A DNA stretch of 64,000 bases from Demequina sp. TMPB413 (GTDB taxonomy: Bacteria > Actinomycetota > Actinomycetes > Actinomycetales > Demequinaceae): assembly GCF_020447105.2 (NCBI RefSeq), contig NZ_CP096184.1:1674001-1738000 (forward strand). Reading direction: 5' to 3'. This document shows positions 8,393 to 16,914 of the stretch, in pieces. Below the pieces are notes generated by a model. It saw only the letters and a program-made list of their open reading frames with translations, was not told where the DNA came from and did no database searches. How positions within the stretch are numbered: position 1 is the first letter of the stretch; every line of letters begins with the position of its first letter. The position numbers and the translations under genes were made by a program.

Positions 8393-10272
8393 AGCAAGCA
8401 GTACGGACCGCAAGCATCCTGTTGGTGGGCAACCCCAACGTCGGCAAGTCCACGCTGTTCAACGGCCTCACCAAGGCACGCCAGCGCGTGGTCAACGCCC
8501 CTGGCACGACGGTGGCGCTGGCTTCCGGAACGTGGCGCGTAAGCGGCGAGGATCTCTCGCTCGTTGACCTCCCAGGCACCTACAGCCTGATCGCTCGCTC
8601 GCCAGACGAGCAGGTCGCGGCCGACGCGGTCAACAACGCCGATCACAACGTCGCCGTGGTGGTGCTCGACGCGACGGCACTCAGCCGCTCGCTCTACCTG
8701 CTCGGACAGGTGGCCGCTGCCGGGCGGCCAGTCGTGGCGGCGCTCACCATGGTCGACTTGGCCCAGGCGAGAGGGCTGCAGCCAGACGCGGCGGCATTGT
8801 CGACCGCGCTCGGAGTGCCCGTCATAGAGGTCAACGGCCGTTCGGGTGCGGGTCGCGCGGCACTCGAACGAGCCGTTGCCGCCGCACTCGTACACCCACC
8901 AATGGTGCACGGGATCGAGCCGCATAAACATGCAGCCACGCTCCCCGACACCCTGGCCTGCACCCAGCATCTCTTCGACTGGGTGGAATCGATCACCGAT
9001 GCGGCGGTCCCCGCAGGCGAGCCGCGCCTCACCTTCACCGATCGCCTCGACCGGGTGCTCCTCAACCCGTGGCTCGGCCTGCCGGCCTTCCTCGCGGTGG
9101 TGTGGGCCGTGTTCCAACTGACCACCGTGGTGGCCGGGCCCCTGATGGATGCTGCCGCGCAACTCATCGAAGGGCCGGTCGCGTCTGCCACGTCGTCGCT
9201 CCTCGACTCACTGCGTGCGCCCGACTGGATCGTCTCCTTCACCGTCAACGGCGTGCTCGCCGGCGTCGGCACCGTACTCTCCTTTGTCCCCCTCATGGCG
9301 ATCATGTTCGTGGCCGTCGGCACGCTTGAAGGCAGCGGCTACCTCGCTCGCGTCGCTGTGGTCGCCGACCGCGCGATGCGCTCCCTCGGCCTCGACGGGC
9401 GCGCCATGCTGCCGCTCGTGGTGGGCTTCGGCTGCAACGTTCCTGCCCTGTCCGCTACTGCCGTGCTCCCCCACGCACGTCAGCGGCTCCTCACCGGACT
9501 GCTCGTGCCGCTCACCTCGTGCACGGCCCGCCTTGCCGTCTACCTCATGCTCGCTCACACGTTCTTCCCGTCCCAGGCAGGCACGGTGGTATTCGCCATG
9601 TACGTGGGGTCCGTGGTGCTCGTGATCGGCTGGGGCCTGATTGCGCGCCGCACGGTGCTGCGCGACATCGTCCCCGAGCCCCTCATCATCGCGCTGCCCG
9701 ACTACCAACTCCCCCACGTGCCCTCGCTCGGCATGAGCGTGTGGACGCGCGTCACATCCTTTGTGCGCAAGGCGGGAACCATCATCGTGGTGGTCGTCAT
9801 GGCGCTGTGGGTGCTGCAGGCGATCCCCGTGCGAGGCGGCCACGAGCTCGCCGACGTCCCCGTCGAGGATTCGGTATACGGCGCGGTCGCTCACGCCGCC
9901 GCCCCAGCCCTCAGTCCCCTGGGCCTTGACGATTGGAAGATCGCCTCGGCGCTCGTCACTGGCGTCGCTGCCAAAGAGGTGGTGATCGCGGCGCTCGCGC
10001 AGTCTTACGCGATCGACGACGAGGCGGCCGGCGCGGAGGCGACACTCGGCGAGCAGCTTCGAGCCACGGTGGAAGAGACCTCTGGCGGCCATGCGGGTGC
10101 AGCCGCACTCGCTCTCATGATCTTCACCCTGTCCTACCTGCCGTGCCTCGCCACACTTGCGGAGCAGCGTCGGCTCTATGGCACGCGGTGGACGGCCCTC
10201 GCGGCTGGCGCCCAGTTCGTAGGCGCCTACGCGATCGCCACCGCCGTCTTCCAGGTGGGGAAGTTGCTGTGA
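8389..10272 (+). CDS. feoB: Ferrous iron transporter FeoB
   Basis: A 627-residue inner-membrane Fe(II) permease with an N-terminal G domain. The P-loop GNPNVGKS is at residues 14-21, the switch region has APGTT, and G3 is DLPGTY. The G4 motif reads TMVD rather than the usual NxxD, which may loosen guanine specificity. The membrane part has the two Gate regions, including GFGCNVPALSATAVL and SCTARLAVYLMLAHTFF, followed by the final helices. It overlaps feoA and the downstream feoC-like gene by four bases each. The ATG after GATCCGTC was preferred to the ATG nine codons upstream, which lies in feoA. Confidence 0.95.
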   Translation: MKQAVRTASILLVGNPNVGKSTLFNGLTKARQRVVNAPGTTVALASGTWRVSGEDLSLVDLPGTYSLIARSPDEQVAADAVNNADHNVAVVVLDATALSRSLYLLGQVAAAGRPVVAALTMVDLAQARGLQPDAAALSTALGVPVIEVNGRSGAGRAALERAVAAALVHPPMVHGIEPHKHAATLPDTLACTQHLFDWVESITDAAVPAGEPRLTFTDRLDRVLLNPWLGLPAFLAVVWAVFQLTTVVAGPLMDAAAQLIEGPVASATSSLLDSLRAPDWIVSFTVNGVLAGVGTVLSFVPLMAIMFVAVGTLEGSGYLARVAVVADRAMRSLGLDGRAMLPLVVGFGCNVPALSATAVLPHARQRLLTGLLVPLTSCTARLAVYLMLAHTFFPSQAGTVVFAMYVGSVVLVIGWGLIARRTVLRDIVPEPLIIALPDYQLPHVPSLGMSVWTRVTSFVRKAGTIIVVVVMALWVLQAIPVRGGHELADVPVEDSVYGAVAHAAAPALSPLGLDDWKIASALVTGVAAKEVVIAALAQSYAIDDEAAGAEATLGEQLRATVEETSGGHAGAAALALMIFTLSYLPCLATLAEQRRLYGTRWTALAAGAQFVGAYAIATAVFQVGKLL

Positions 10273-10487
10273 GCGGGTCCTTTGGCGCCGTGATGGACCG
10301 GCTGGCCGCTGGAGACAGCCCGCGCGTGGCGGCGCGGACGCTTGGCATTTCCGTCGACCTTGCTCAAGCGGTCGCCAACGAGGCTGGCCGCTTGGGATTG
10401 GTCGTTCCAGCGTCGGCCGCGTGCGGAACGTGCGTGCCTCGCTCCTCCCCTGCGTGCGCAGGTTGCCCGCTCGTGCGCGACAGCTAG
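10269..10487 (+). CDS. FeoC-like small protein with a CxxC-x7-CxxC cluster
   Basis: A 72-residue protein starting at a GTG that overlaps the feoB stop by four bases. The first 45 residues fit a small winged-helix or helix-turn-helix fold (VAARTLGISVDLAQAVANEAGRL). The end holds Cys52, Cys55, Cys63 and Cys66, a CxxC-x7-CxxC set suited to an iron-sulfur cluster or zinc. FeoC proteins have the same plan (wHTH plus cysteines) and regulate or stabilise FeoB, but overall similarity to Enterobacter FeoC is not obvious. Its stop overlaps the convergent arabinofuranosidase stop in CTAG. Confidence 0.7.
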   Translation: MSGSFGAVMDRLAAGDSPRVAARTLGISVDLAQAVANEAGRLGLVVPASAACGTCVPRSSPACAGCPLVRDS

Positions 10488-12019
10488 CTTGCCGCCGGAG
10501 TGCAGGACAATGCGACTGCGGCCCACGACACGGGTGGCAGTTCGACCGTCAACCTTCCCTCGCCGTCGATAGAGCACGGCAGTTCCCTCAAGCCCACGCG
10601 CTCGGGCTGAGCAAGCGTATTGCTGGCGCGGATGTCCTCGTCGAACAGGGCATGGCTCTCCACCACCCTCACGTGACCCAGGCTGCTGACGTCCACCACG
10701 ACTGTTTGTGACTCGACCTGAGACCTGTTCACCAAGAAGACCGCGGCCGCCCCGGCGTCGGCGTCATGCGTCGCAACGGCGTCGACGAGCGGCACCTCTC
10801 CATACGTGGTGGTCGCATACGTCTCCGCCTCTACGTGCACGTCGATCGCCTCGCCGCGTGCGAGCCGGGAGGTGAGCGCGAACGGGAAGAAGGTGGTCTG
10901 GCGCCACGCGGGACCGCCCGGCTCCGTCATGATCGGCGCGATCACGTTGACCAACTGAGCCAGCGACGCACTCGTGACCCTGTCCGCGTGCTTAATCAGC
11001 GAAATCATCAGCGAGCCGAACACCACGGCGTCGAGCACCGAGTACTCGTCTTCAAGCAGGCGCGGCGCGACGGGCCAGTTGTCGATGCCGGTGATCTTGT
11101 CCACGTTTTCGAATCGCGAGATGTACCAGACGTTCCACTCGTCGAACGAGATGTTGATGGTCTTGGCAGAACCCTTGCGCTGCTTCACCTCGTCGGCGGC
11201 TTCGACCACTTTTTCGATGAAGCGGTCCATGTCAACGGCCGACGCCAGGAAGCTTGCCGTGTCCCCTTCCAGCTCCTCGTAGTAGGCGTGGCAGGAGATG
11301 TAGTCCACCTCGTCGTAGGCATGGTCAAGCACCGTACGTTCCCACTGCCCGAAGGTCGGCATCCCTGCGCCGGAGGAGCCGCAAGCGACCAGTTCGATGC
11401 GCGAGTCGAGCTGGCGCATCGCCCTGGCGGTCTGCGCGGCGAGCGCGCCATACGCCTCGGCGGTGCTGTGGCCAATCTGCCACGGGCCGTCCATCTCGTT
11501 GCCGAGGCACCACATGGTGACGCCGTATGGCTCTGTGCGGCCATGAGATACGCGGCGATCGGAAAGCTCGCTGCCTGCAGGCACGTTGGCGTACTCCAGC
11601 AGATCAAGGGCCTCTTGAAGGCCACGGGTACCAAGGTTGACCGCAAGCATCAGGTCGCTGTCGACTCGCTCGAGCCACTCGGAAAACTCTTGAAGCCCCA
11701 CCTCATTCGTCTCGGTGGAGTGCCAGGCAAGGTCGAGTCGGCGCGGCCGCTGCTCTCGCGGGCCAACGCCGTCCTCCCATCGATACGCCGACACGAAGTT
11801 TCCGCCTGGGTATCGGATGGTGGAGACGCCGAGTTCACGCACCAGGTCGATCACGTCACCACGGAACCCCTGCTGGTCCGCGGTGGGATGTCCAGGCTCG
11901 TAGATGCCGGTGTAGATGTGCCGCCCCAGGTGCTCAACGAAACCGCCGAACAGGCGGCGGTTGACCGTTCCGATACGCGAGGCGGGGTCGATGCTCAGGT
12001 GGGCGGGAACGGTGGGCAC
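10484..12019 (-). CDS. Alpha-L-arabinofuranosidase, GH51
   Basis: A 511-residue cytoplasmic enzyme that releases terminal alpha-L-arabinofuranose from arabino-oligosaccharides. It has no signal peptide, as is usual for GH51. The barrel shows RYPGGNF, the acid/base Glu175 in WCLGNEMDGPW and the nucleophile Glu294 in SFDEWNVW; the C-terminal beta-sandwich follows. GTG at 12017-12019 was chosen because CGAAGGAGACAGCGC precedes it; an ATG 27 codons upstream encodes an arginine-rich, unlikely extension. It is convergent to feoABC and divergent from maf, so it probably has its own promoter. With the GH3 genes it suggests growth on plant-derived glycans. Confidence 0.95.
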   Translation of the reverse strand: MPTVPAHLSIDPASRIGTVNRRLFGGFVEHLGRHIYTGIYEPGHPTADQQGFRGDVIDLVRELGVSTIRYPGGNFVSAYRWEDGVGPREQRPRRLDLAWHSTETNEVGLQEFSEWLERVDSDLMLAVNLGTRGLQEALDLLEYANVPAGSELSDRRVSHGRTEPYGVTMWCLGNEMDGPWQIGHSTAEAYGALAAQTARAMRQLDSRIELVACGSSGAGMPTFGQWERTVLDHAYDEVDYISCHAYYEELEGDTASFLASAVDMDRFIEKVVEAADEVKQRKGSAKTINISFDEWNVWYISRFENVDKITGIDNWPVAPRLLEDEYSVLDAVVFGSLMISLIKHADRVTSASLAQLVNVIAPIMTEPGGPAWRQTTFFPFALTSRLARGEAIDVHVEAETYATTTYGEVPLVDAVATHDADAGAAAVFLVNRSQVESQTVVVDVSSLGHVRVVESHALFDEDIRASNTLAQPERVGLRELPCSIDGEGRLTVELPPVSWAAVALSCTPAAS

Positions 12020-12141
12020 GCGCTGTCTCCTTCGTCGGATACGGCCTGGCGCGTCGGCGTTTTCGCCAGCACACGCGCTTCGACCATCGTCACGATACAA
12101 CGATGAAAAGCCGCCGCCTGGGACCTCACGGCCACACTCGC

Positions 12142-12147
12142 TAGGCT
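12142..12147 (+). promoter_or_regulatory. -10 box (TAGGCT) for leaderless maf
   Basis: The hexamer lies seven bases before the GTG start, putting transcription start at or beside the start codon. Confidence 0.55.
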
Positions 12148-12154
12148 CGCAGGC

Positions 12155-12787
12155 GTGACCGTCCCCTTTGTGCTCGCCTCCGCCTCCCCCGCTCGTCTCG
12201 CCGTGTTGCGGGCTGCCGGGATTTCCCCCACCGTGATCGTCAGCGGCGTCGACGAGGATGCCTTGCTTGCGGCAGCGGCGAGTCCTTCTGGGGACGGGCC
12301 CTCCCCGGCCGACGCCGTACTCCTATTGGCACGAGCCAAGGCCGAAGACGTGGCCGCGCGACAGCCCAACGCGCTCGTCCTGGGCTGCGACTCGATGCTC
12401 GAACTCGATGGCGAAGCGCTGGGGAAGCCTGGCGATGCGGATACGGCGCGCGCGCGCTGGCACGCGATGCGAGGTCGGGTGGGCGTCCTTCACACGGGGC
12501 ATTGGCTCATCGACGCACGAGACGGCGTCACCTCGGCAACCGGCAGGACCGCCTCGACCACGGTCCACTTTGCCGACCTGACGGACGAGGAGATCGATGC
12601 CTACGTCGCCACCGGCGAGCCGCTCAGCGTCGCCGGCGCCTTCACCGTCGACGGCATCGGCGGCCCCTTTGTGGAGCGCATCGAGGGCGACCATCACAAC
12701 GTTGTGGGCGTCAGCCTGCCCGTTCTCCGCCACTTGCTGAACGAGCTTGGAGTGAGGATTCAGGACCTCTGGGTCCCGACTTCCTGA
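12155..12787 (+). CDS. maf: Maf-family nucleoside triphosphate pyrophosphatase
   Basis: A 210-residue Maf/Ham1-like enzyme that hydrolyses non-canonical or modified nucleotides to monophosphates and pyrophosphate. Visible motifs are the N-terminal [30 protein letters not shown], the [13 protein letters not shown] segment and [29 protein letters not shown]. The GTG has no ribosome binding site but follows TAGGCT by seven bases, so the message is probably leaderless. Maf lies between accDE and accA in many actinobacteria, as here. A 7-bp hairpin at 12787-12805 follows the stop. Confidence 0.92.
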   Translation: MTVPFVLASASPARLAVLRAAGISPTVIVSGVDEDALLAAAASPSGDGPSPADAVLLLARAKAEDVAARQPNALVLGCDSMLELDGEALGKPGDADTARARWHAMRGRVGVLHTGHWLIDARDGVTSATGRTASTTVHFADLTDEEIDAYVATGEPLSVAGAFTVDGIGGPFVERIEGDHHNVVGVSLPVLRHLLNELGVRIQDLWVPTS

Positions 12788-12805
12788 CGCCACGGTTTGT
12801 GGCGT
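12787..12805 (+). terminator. Short hairpin after maf
   Basis: ACGCCAC and GTGGCGT form a 7-bp stem around GGTTT, starting on the last base of the stop codon. It is a weak candidate terminator; there is no T-run. Confidence 0.4.
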
Positions 12806-12946
12806 ACCGACAACCCTGGACAGGGTAGCCTCACTTCGCGGCCCTTTCATTGTTGAATCCCTACAAACTGGCGTGCGAGCGCTGTGCTTCCGACCAAATC
12901 CAACAGAGAGCGGGTCCCGGGTCGGTGGTCGTGCCATGCGCCACGG

Positions 12947-12952
12947 TAGGTT
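12947..12952 (+). promoter_or_regulatory. -10 box (TAGGTT) for leaderless accA
   Basis: The hexamer is seven bases before the GTG at 12960, the same spacing as for maf. Confidence 0.5.
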
Positions 12953-12959
12953 GAGCGTC

Positions 12960-14747
12960 GTGCCTGCGTTCTCCTCGGTTCTTATCGCCAATCGCGGCGA
13001 GATCGCCGTCCGCGTGATTCGCGCGTGTCGAGACGCCTCCTTGCGCTCGATTGCCGTCTACGCCGAGCCAGATAGGGACGCCCCCCACGTCGCTCTCGCC
13101 GACGACGCCTACGCCCTTGGCGGCGTGACAGCGCGCGAGTCCTATCTCGACATCGGCAAGATCCTCGAGGTCGCTCAGCGCTCCGGCGCCGAGGCGATTC
13201 ACCCCGGCTACGGCTTCCTTTCGGAGAATGCCGAGTTCGCCCAAGCGGTCATGGATGCGGGCCTCGTGTGGATCGGCCCACCCCCCGCCGCCATTACGTC
13301 TCTCGGGGACAAGGTCAGTGCCCGCCACATCGCGCAAGCTGCGGGCGCGCCGCTGGTGCCCGGCACCGCAGACCCCGTCGCCACGGCCGACGAGGTGGTC
13401 GCCTTCGCCGACGAGTTTGGCTTGCCAGTGGCCATCAAGGCCGCCTTCGGAGGCGGCGGGCGTGGGCTCAAGGTGGCCCGCAACAGGGAAGACATCCCCG
13501 AGCTCTTCGACTCCGCTACCCGCGAGGCCGTCGCCGCCTTTGGTCGCGGCGAGTGCTTTGTAGAACGCTTCCTCGACAAACCCCGCCACGTGGAAACCCA
13601 ATGCTTGGCCGATACGCACGGCAACGTCGTCGTCGTCTCGACGCGCGACTGCTCGCTGCAGCGTCGGCACCAGAAGCTCGTCGAAGAGGCCCCCGCGCCG
13701 TTCCTGACGGACGACCAGAACGCCAAGCTCGTGCACTCCAGCCAGGCAATCCTGCGCGAGGCGGGCTACGTGGGGGCGGGCACGTGCGAGTTCCTCATTG
13801 GCGTGGACGGCACCATCAGCTTTCTCGAGGTCAACACGCGCCTCCAGGTGGAACACCCTGTGACAGAAGAGGTCACCGGTGTTGACCTGGTCAGGGAGCA
13901 GTTCCGCATCGCCGCGGGCGAGCCCATCTCAAATCTGCACCCGCAGGTGCGCGGCCACTCGATAGAGTTCCGCATCAACGGCGAAGACCCTGCCGCTGGT
14001 TTCATGCCCGCCCCCGGCCGCATCAGCACGCTCCGACTGCCGTCGGGCCCCGGCGTGCGCGTCGACGCTGGCGTCCACCAAGGCGACACCGTCTCTGGCA
14101 ACTTCGACTCGATGATCGCGAAGCTCATCGTCACCGGCTCGACGCGTGCGGAGGCCATCCAACGTGCGCGACGGGCAGTCTCCGAGTTTGTGGTCGAGGG
14201 CATCCCCACGGTGTTGCCCTTCCACGAGGCCGTGCTCAACGCACCAGAGTTTGTGGCAGAGGACGGCTTTGGCGTCTACACCACCTGGATCGAGACCGGC
14301 TTTGCCGAGACGGTCAGGACGCTCGGCGCGTCTGGTGCAGCGGCCGCTGGCCACGACGACGACGGAGCCGCGACGGAGCGCGTGGTCGTTGAGGTAGGCG
14401 GCAAACGGCTCGAGGTCGTCTTGCCAGCAGCACTTGCACAGGCCGGCAGGGCGCGGGCCCGCGCTGGCGTTCCTGCGCGCCGCACCACGCGCAAGCCGTC
14501 CGCCATGCGCGCCAGCTCGGGAGTCACCCTCTCCTCTCCCATGCAAGGCACCATCGTGAAGGTCGCTGTGGAAGACGGCGCGACAGTCGCCGAGGGCGAC
14601 TTGGTGGTGGTGCTTGAGGCCATGAAGATGGAGCAACCACTCATTGCGCACCGATCCGGCGTGGTCACAGGCCTTGTCGCGGCCGTGGGCAGCTCCGTGA
14701 CGGCCGGCGCGCTCATCTGCGACATCGTCGACCCCGCCTCCGAGTAG
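12960..14747 (+). CDS. accA: Acyl-CoA carboxylase alpha subunit (biotin carboxylase plus BCCP)
   Basis: A 595-residue fusion of biotin carboxylase and biotin carboxyl carrier protein that makes carboxybiotin from ATP and bicarbonate and delivers it to AccD. Features in order: the N-terminal [34 protein letters not shown], the ATP-grasp glycine loop [11 protein letters not shown], the catalytic [16 protein letters not shown], and the C-terminal biotinyl domain with Lys556 in EAMKMEQP. The GTG seven bases after TAGGTT was chosen; the ATG 29 codons upstream would add a basic, family-atypical extension. It corresponds to AccA3, which serves several carboxyltransferases in mycobacteria. No biotin ligase gene is in the window. 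Confidence 0.95.
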   Translation: MPAFSSVLIANRGEIAVRVIRACRDASLRSIAVYAEPDRDAPHVALADDAYALGGVTARESYLDIGKILEVAQRSGAEAIHPGYGFLSENAEFAQAVMDAGLVWIGPPPAAITSLGDKVSARHIAQAAGAPLVPGTADPVATADEVVAFADEFGLPVAIKAAFGGGGRGLKVARNREDIPELFDSATREAVAAFGRGECFVERFLDKPRHVETQCLADTHGNVVVVSTRDCSLQRRHQKLVEEAPAPFLTDDQNAKLVHSSQAILREAGYVGAGTCEFLIGVDGTISFLEVNTRLQVEHPVTEEVTGVDLVREQFRIAAGEPISNLHPQVRGHSIEFRINGEDPAAGFMPAPGRISTLRLPSGPGVRVDAGVHQGDTVSGNFDSMIAKLIVTGSTRAEAIQRARRAVSEFVVEGIPTVLPFHEAVLNAPEFVAEDGFGVYTTWIETGFAETVRTLGASGAAAAGHDDDGAATERVVVEVGGKRLEVVLPAALAQAGRARARAGVPARRTTRKPSAMRASSGVTLSSPMQGTIVKVAVEDGATVAEGDLVVVLEAMKMEQPLIAHRSGVVTGLVAAVGSSVTAGALICDIVDPASE

Positions 14748-14784
14748 GCCGTCGAGCACGCGTCAACGCACGCATGCCGAATTA

Positions 14785-14802
14785 CGCAACACAACTGTTG
14801 CG
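14785..14802. promoter_or_regulatory. Palindrome next to the efeU -35 box
   Basis: CGCAACA-CAAC-TGTTGCG, flanked by AATT on both sides, is an 18-bp hyphenated palindrome ending five bases before TTGACA. It could be a regulator site or the accA terminator. Confidence 0.35.
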
Positions 14803-14807
14803 AATTG

Positions 14808-14837
14808 TTGACATGGGCCTTCGGCCCCCCGTAGCCT
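14808..14837 (+). promoter_or_regulatory. Promoter of efeUOB (TTGACA, 18 bp, TAGCCT)
   Basis: TTGACA at 14808-14813 and TAGCCT at 14832-14837 with an 18-bp spacer. A short hairpin (GGGCC-TTC-GGCCC, 14815-14827) lies in the spacer. Transcription start is expected near 14844, directly against the iron box. Confidence 0.65.
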
Positions 14838-14844
14838 CAGCGAG

Positions 14845-14863
14845 TTAGGTAAGCCTTACTTAC
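14845..14863. promoter_or_regulatory. DtxR/IdeR-type iron box of efeUOB
   Basis: TTAGGTAAGCCTTACTTAC matches the DtxR/IdeR 19-bp consensus. It begins at the predicted transcription start, so bound repressor would block initiation or escape rather than the -35 box as at feoA. Confidence 0.82.
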
Positions 14864-14876
14864 TCCTGGAGGTCGC

Positions 14877-15734
14877 GTGCTCGCCAACTACCTCATCGGC
14901 TTGAGAGAGGGCCTCGAGGCAGCGCTCGTTATCGGCATCCTGGTGGCGTACCTGGTCCGCACCCAACGCCGGGACCTGCTTGCCTCGGTGTGGACGGGCG
15001 TCGGCGTGGCCGTGGTCGTCTCGCTCGCCGCGGGGGCGGCGCTCACGCTCGGCCCCAACGGTCTCAGTTTCGAGGCGCAAGAGGTCATCGGCGGGTCGCT
15101 CAGCATCGTCGCGGTCGCGCTCATCACGTGGATGATCTTCTGGATGGGCAAGACCGCGCGCTTTCTCAAGCGTCACCTCGAGGATGGGGTCGAGAAGGCG
15201 ATCGCTATGGGCAAGGGCGCCATCGTCACGATGGCACTGGTCGCAGTGGGCCGTGAAGGGCTCGAGACGGCCCTGTTCCTGTGGGCAGGTATCGAGGCGG
15301 CTGGCTCCACCACGGCGCCCATCACTGGCGCGGTTCTCGGTCTCCTGACTGCGGTCGCGCTCGGTGTGCTCATCTATCGCGGTGCGGTGCGCATCAACCT
15401 GCGGGTCTTCTTCCAGTGGACCGGGGTGTTTCTCATCATCGTTGCTGGTGGAGTCCTCGCTTACGGCATCCACGACCTCCAAGAGGCTCGCGTCTTGCCA
15501 GGCCTGAACACCCTCGCCTTTGACGTGAGTGACACGATCACGCCCGGCTCGGTCCTTGGGACCCTCCTCAAGGGCATCTTCAACTTCTCCCCGGCAACCA
15601 CCGTTCTCGAGGCCACTGCGTGGATCCTGTACGTCGTCCCCACCATGTGGCTGTTCGTCCGCACCGCTTTTCGCGGCAGTCCCACACCTTCAGGCGCACC
15701 CCGCGCCACCAAGACCGCCGCACACGCGGCCTAA
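14877..15734 (+). CDS. efeU: FTR1-family iron permease EfeU
   Basis: A 285-residue membrane permease of the EfeUOB high-affinity iron importer. Both REGLE motifs of the FTR1 family are present: LREGLEAAL near residue 10 and GREGLETAL near residue 124. About seven membrane helices are evident and the tail is basic. The GTG is preceded by TGGAGGTCGC. It is the first gene of efeUOB, downstream of a good promoter and an iron box. Confidence 0.95.
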   Translation: MLANYLIGLREGLEAALVIGILVAYLVRTQRRDLLASVWTGVGVAVVVSLAAGAALTLGPNGLSFEAQEVIGGSLSIVAVALITWMIFWMGKTARFLKRHLEDGVEKAIAMGKGAIVTMALVAVGREGLETALFLWAGIEAAGSTTAPITGAVLGLLTAVALGVLIYRGAVRINLRVFFQWTGVFLIIVAGGVLAYGIHDLQEARVLPGLNTLAFDVSDTITPGSVLGTLLKGIFNFSPATTVLEATAWILYVVPTMWLFVRTAFRGSPTPSGAPRATKTAAHAA

Positions 15735-15756
15735 TCCTTAAGGATCACCTCACCCC

Positions 15757-16914
15757 ATGAACGCCCGCTTCGCTCTGCCCTCGCTCGTCCTCACGGGTGC
15801 CGTCGTCGCCCTCGCTGGCTGCGTCCCGAACGCGCCCAGTGGCGCCGACTCGGTGACCGTGACGGCCACAGACGACGGCTGCACCTTGTCCAGCTCCGAG
15901 GCTCCCGCTGGAACGCTGGTCTTCTCCGTTGAGAACGAGGGATCTGCCGCGACCGAGTTCTACCTGCTCGCATCGGACGGCTCGTCGATCGTCTCCGAGG
16001 TCGAGAACATCGGGCCGGGCCTGACCCGCGACCTCACCGTTCAGGTCGCTGCCGGCGGCTACTTCACGTCGTGCCGCGAGTCCGACAACGCCGACGCCGT
16101 GCCGGTCGCGTTTACCGTCACCGAGGCAGAGTCGGACGTCCCCGTCGACGAGGAACGCGAGGCGCTGCTGAACCAGGCCGCCCAGACCTACCGCGCGTAT
16201 GTGCAACAGGAGGTCGCCGCGCTCGTGATCGCGACTGATGAGTTTGTCGCCGCGTACACCGCGGGTGACGACGACGCCGCCCGCGAGATCTACGCTCCAG
16301 CCCGCATTCACTGGGAGGCCATCGAGCCAGTCGCCGAGTCGTTCGGCGACCTCGACCCGAGCATGGACCTGCGCGAGGCAGACCTCGCGGAGGGCGAGCA
16401 GTGGACCGGCTGGCACGCGATGGAGAAGGACCTGTGGCCTCCGCTCGACTACGCCGCCCTGTCCGTCGACGAGCGCCAGGCGCTCGCCGACCAACTGGTC
16501 GCCGACACCGCCGAGCTGTCCGCCCGCGTGAACGCCGACGACTTCACCTTCGAGGCCTTCCAAATTGGCAACGGCGCCAAGGAACTGCTCGACGAGGTCG
16601 CCACTGGGAAGATCACGGGCGAGGAAGAAATCTGGTCCGGCACCGATCTGTGGGACTTCCGCGCCAACCTCGACGGGGCCTGGGAGGCCTACGTGGTGCT
16701 CAAGCCCGCCGCTGACCTTACCGACGCAACCCTCAGCACCGAGATCGAGGAGCGCTTCGCTGCGCTCGACGCCGAGTTGGCCCAGTACGGCTCGCTTGAG
16801 GACGGCTTCGCGAACTACTCCGAGTTGACCGATGACCAGGTGGTCGAACTGTCCCGCCTGGTGGAGGCGCTCAGCGAGTCCTTGTCGCACCTCACCGCCG
16901 CTGCGATCGGCTGA
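15757..16914 (+). CDS. efeO: Iron uptake lipoprotein EfeO (cupredoxin plus M75 domain)
   Basis: A 385-residue lipoprotein that binds iron outside the membrane for EfeU. The signal peptide has the lipobox LAGC (Cys22). Residues about 30-125 form the cupredoxin-like domain (PAGTLVFSVENEGSAATEFYL, YFTSCRE), and the rest is the M75 imelysin-like helical domain with the HxxE motif in HWEAIEP. The gene starts 22 bases after efeU and its stop overlaps the efeB start by one base (TGATG), so the three are one operon. Confidence 0.94.
   Translation: MNARFALPSLVLTGAVVALAGCVPNAPSGADSVTVTATDDGCTLSSSEAPAGTLVFSVENEGSAATEFYLLASDGSSIVSEVENIGPGLTRDLTVQVAAGGYFTSCRESDNADAVPVAFTVTEAESDVPVDEEREALLNQAAQTYRAYVQQEVAALVIATDEFVAAYTAGDDDAAREIYAPARIHWEAIEPVAESFGDLDPSMDLREADLAEGEQWTGWHAMEKDLWPPLDYAALSVDERQALADQLVADTAELSARVNADDFTFEAFQIGNGAKELLDEVATGKITGEEEIWSGTDLWDFRANLDGAWEAYVVLKPAADLTDATLSTEIEERFAALDAELAQYGSLEDGFANYSELTDDQVVELSRLVEALSESLSHLTAAAIG

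Noticed and set aside
9208..10092. 294-codon minus-strand frame within feoB
   Set aside because: No recognisable domain and fully covered by a well-supported feoB.
14815..14827. GGGCC-TTC-GGCCC as the accA terminator
   Set aside because: It lies within the spacer of the efeU promoter and is only five base pairs; kept as a note in the promoter entry.
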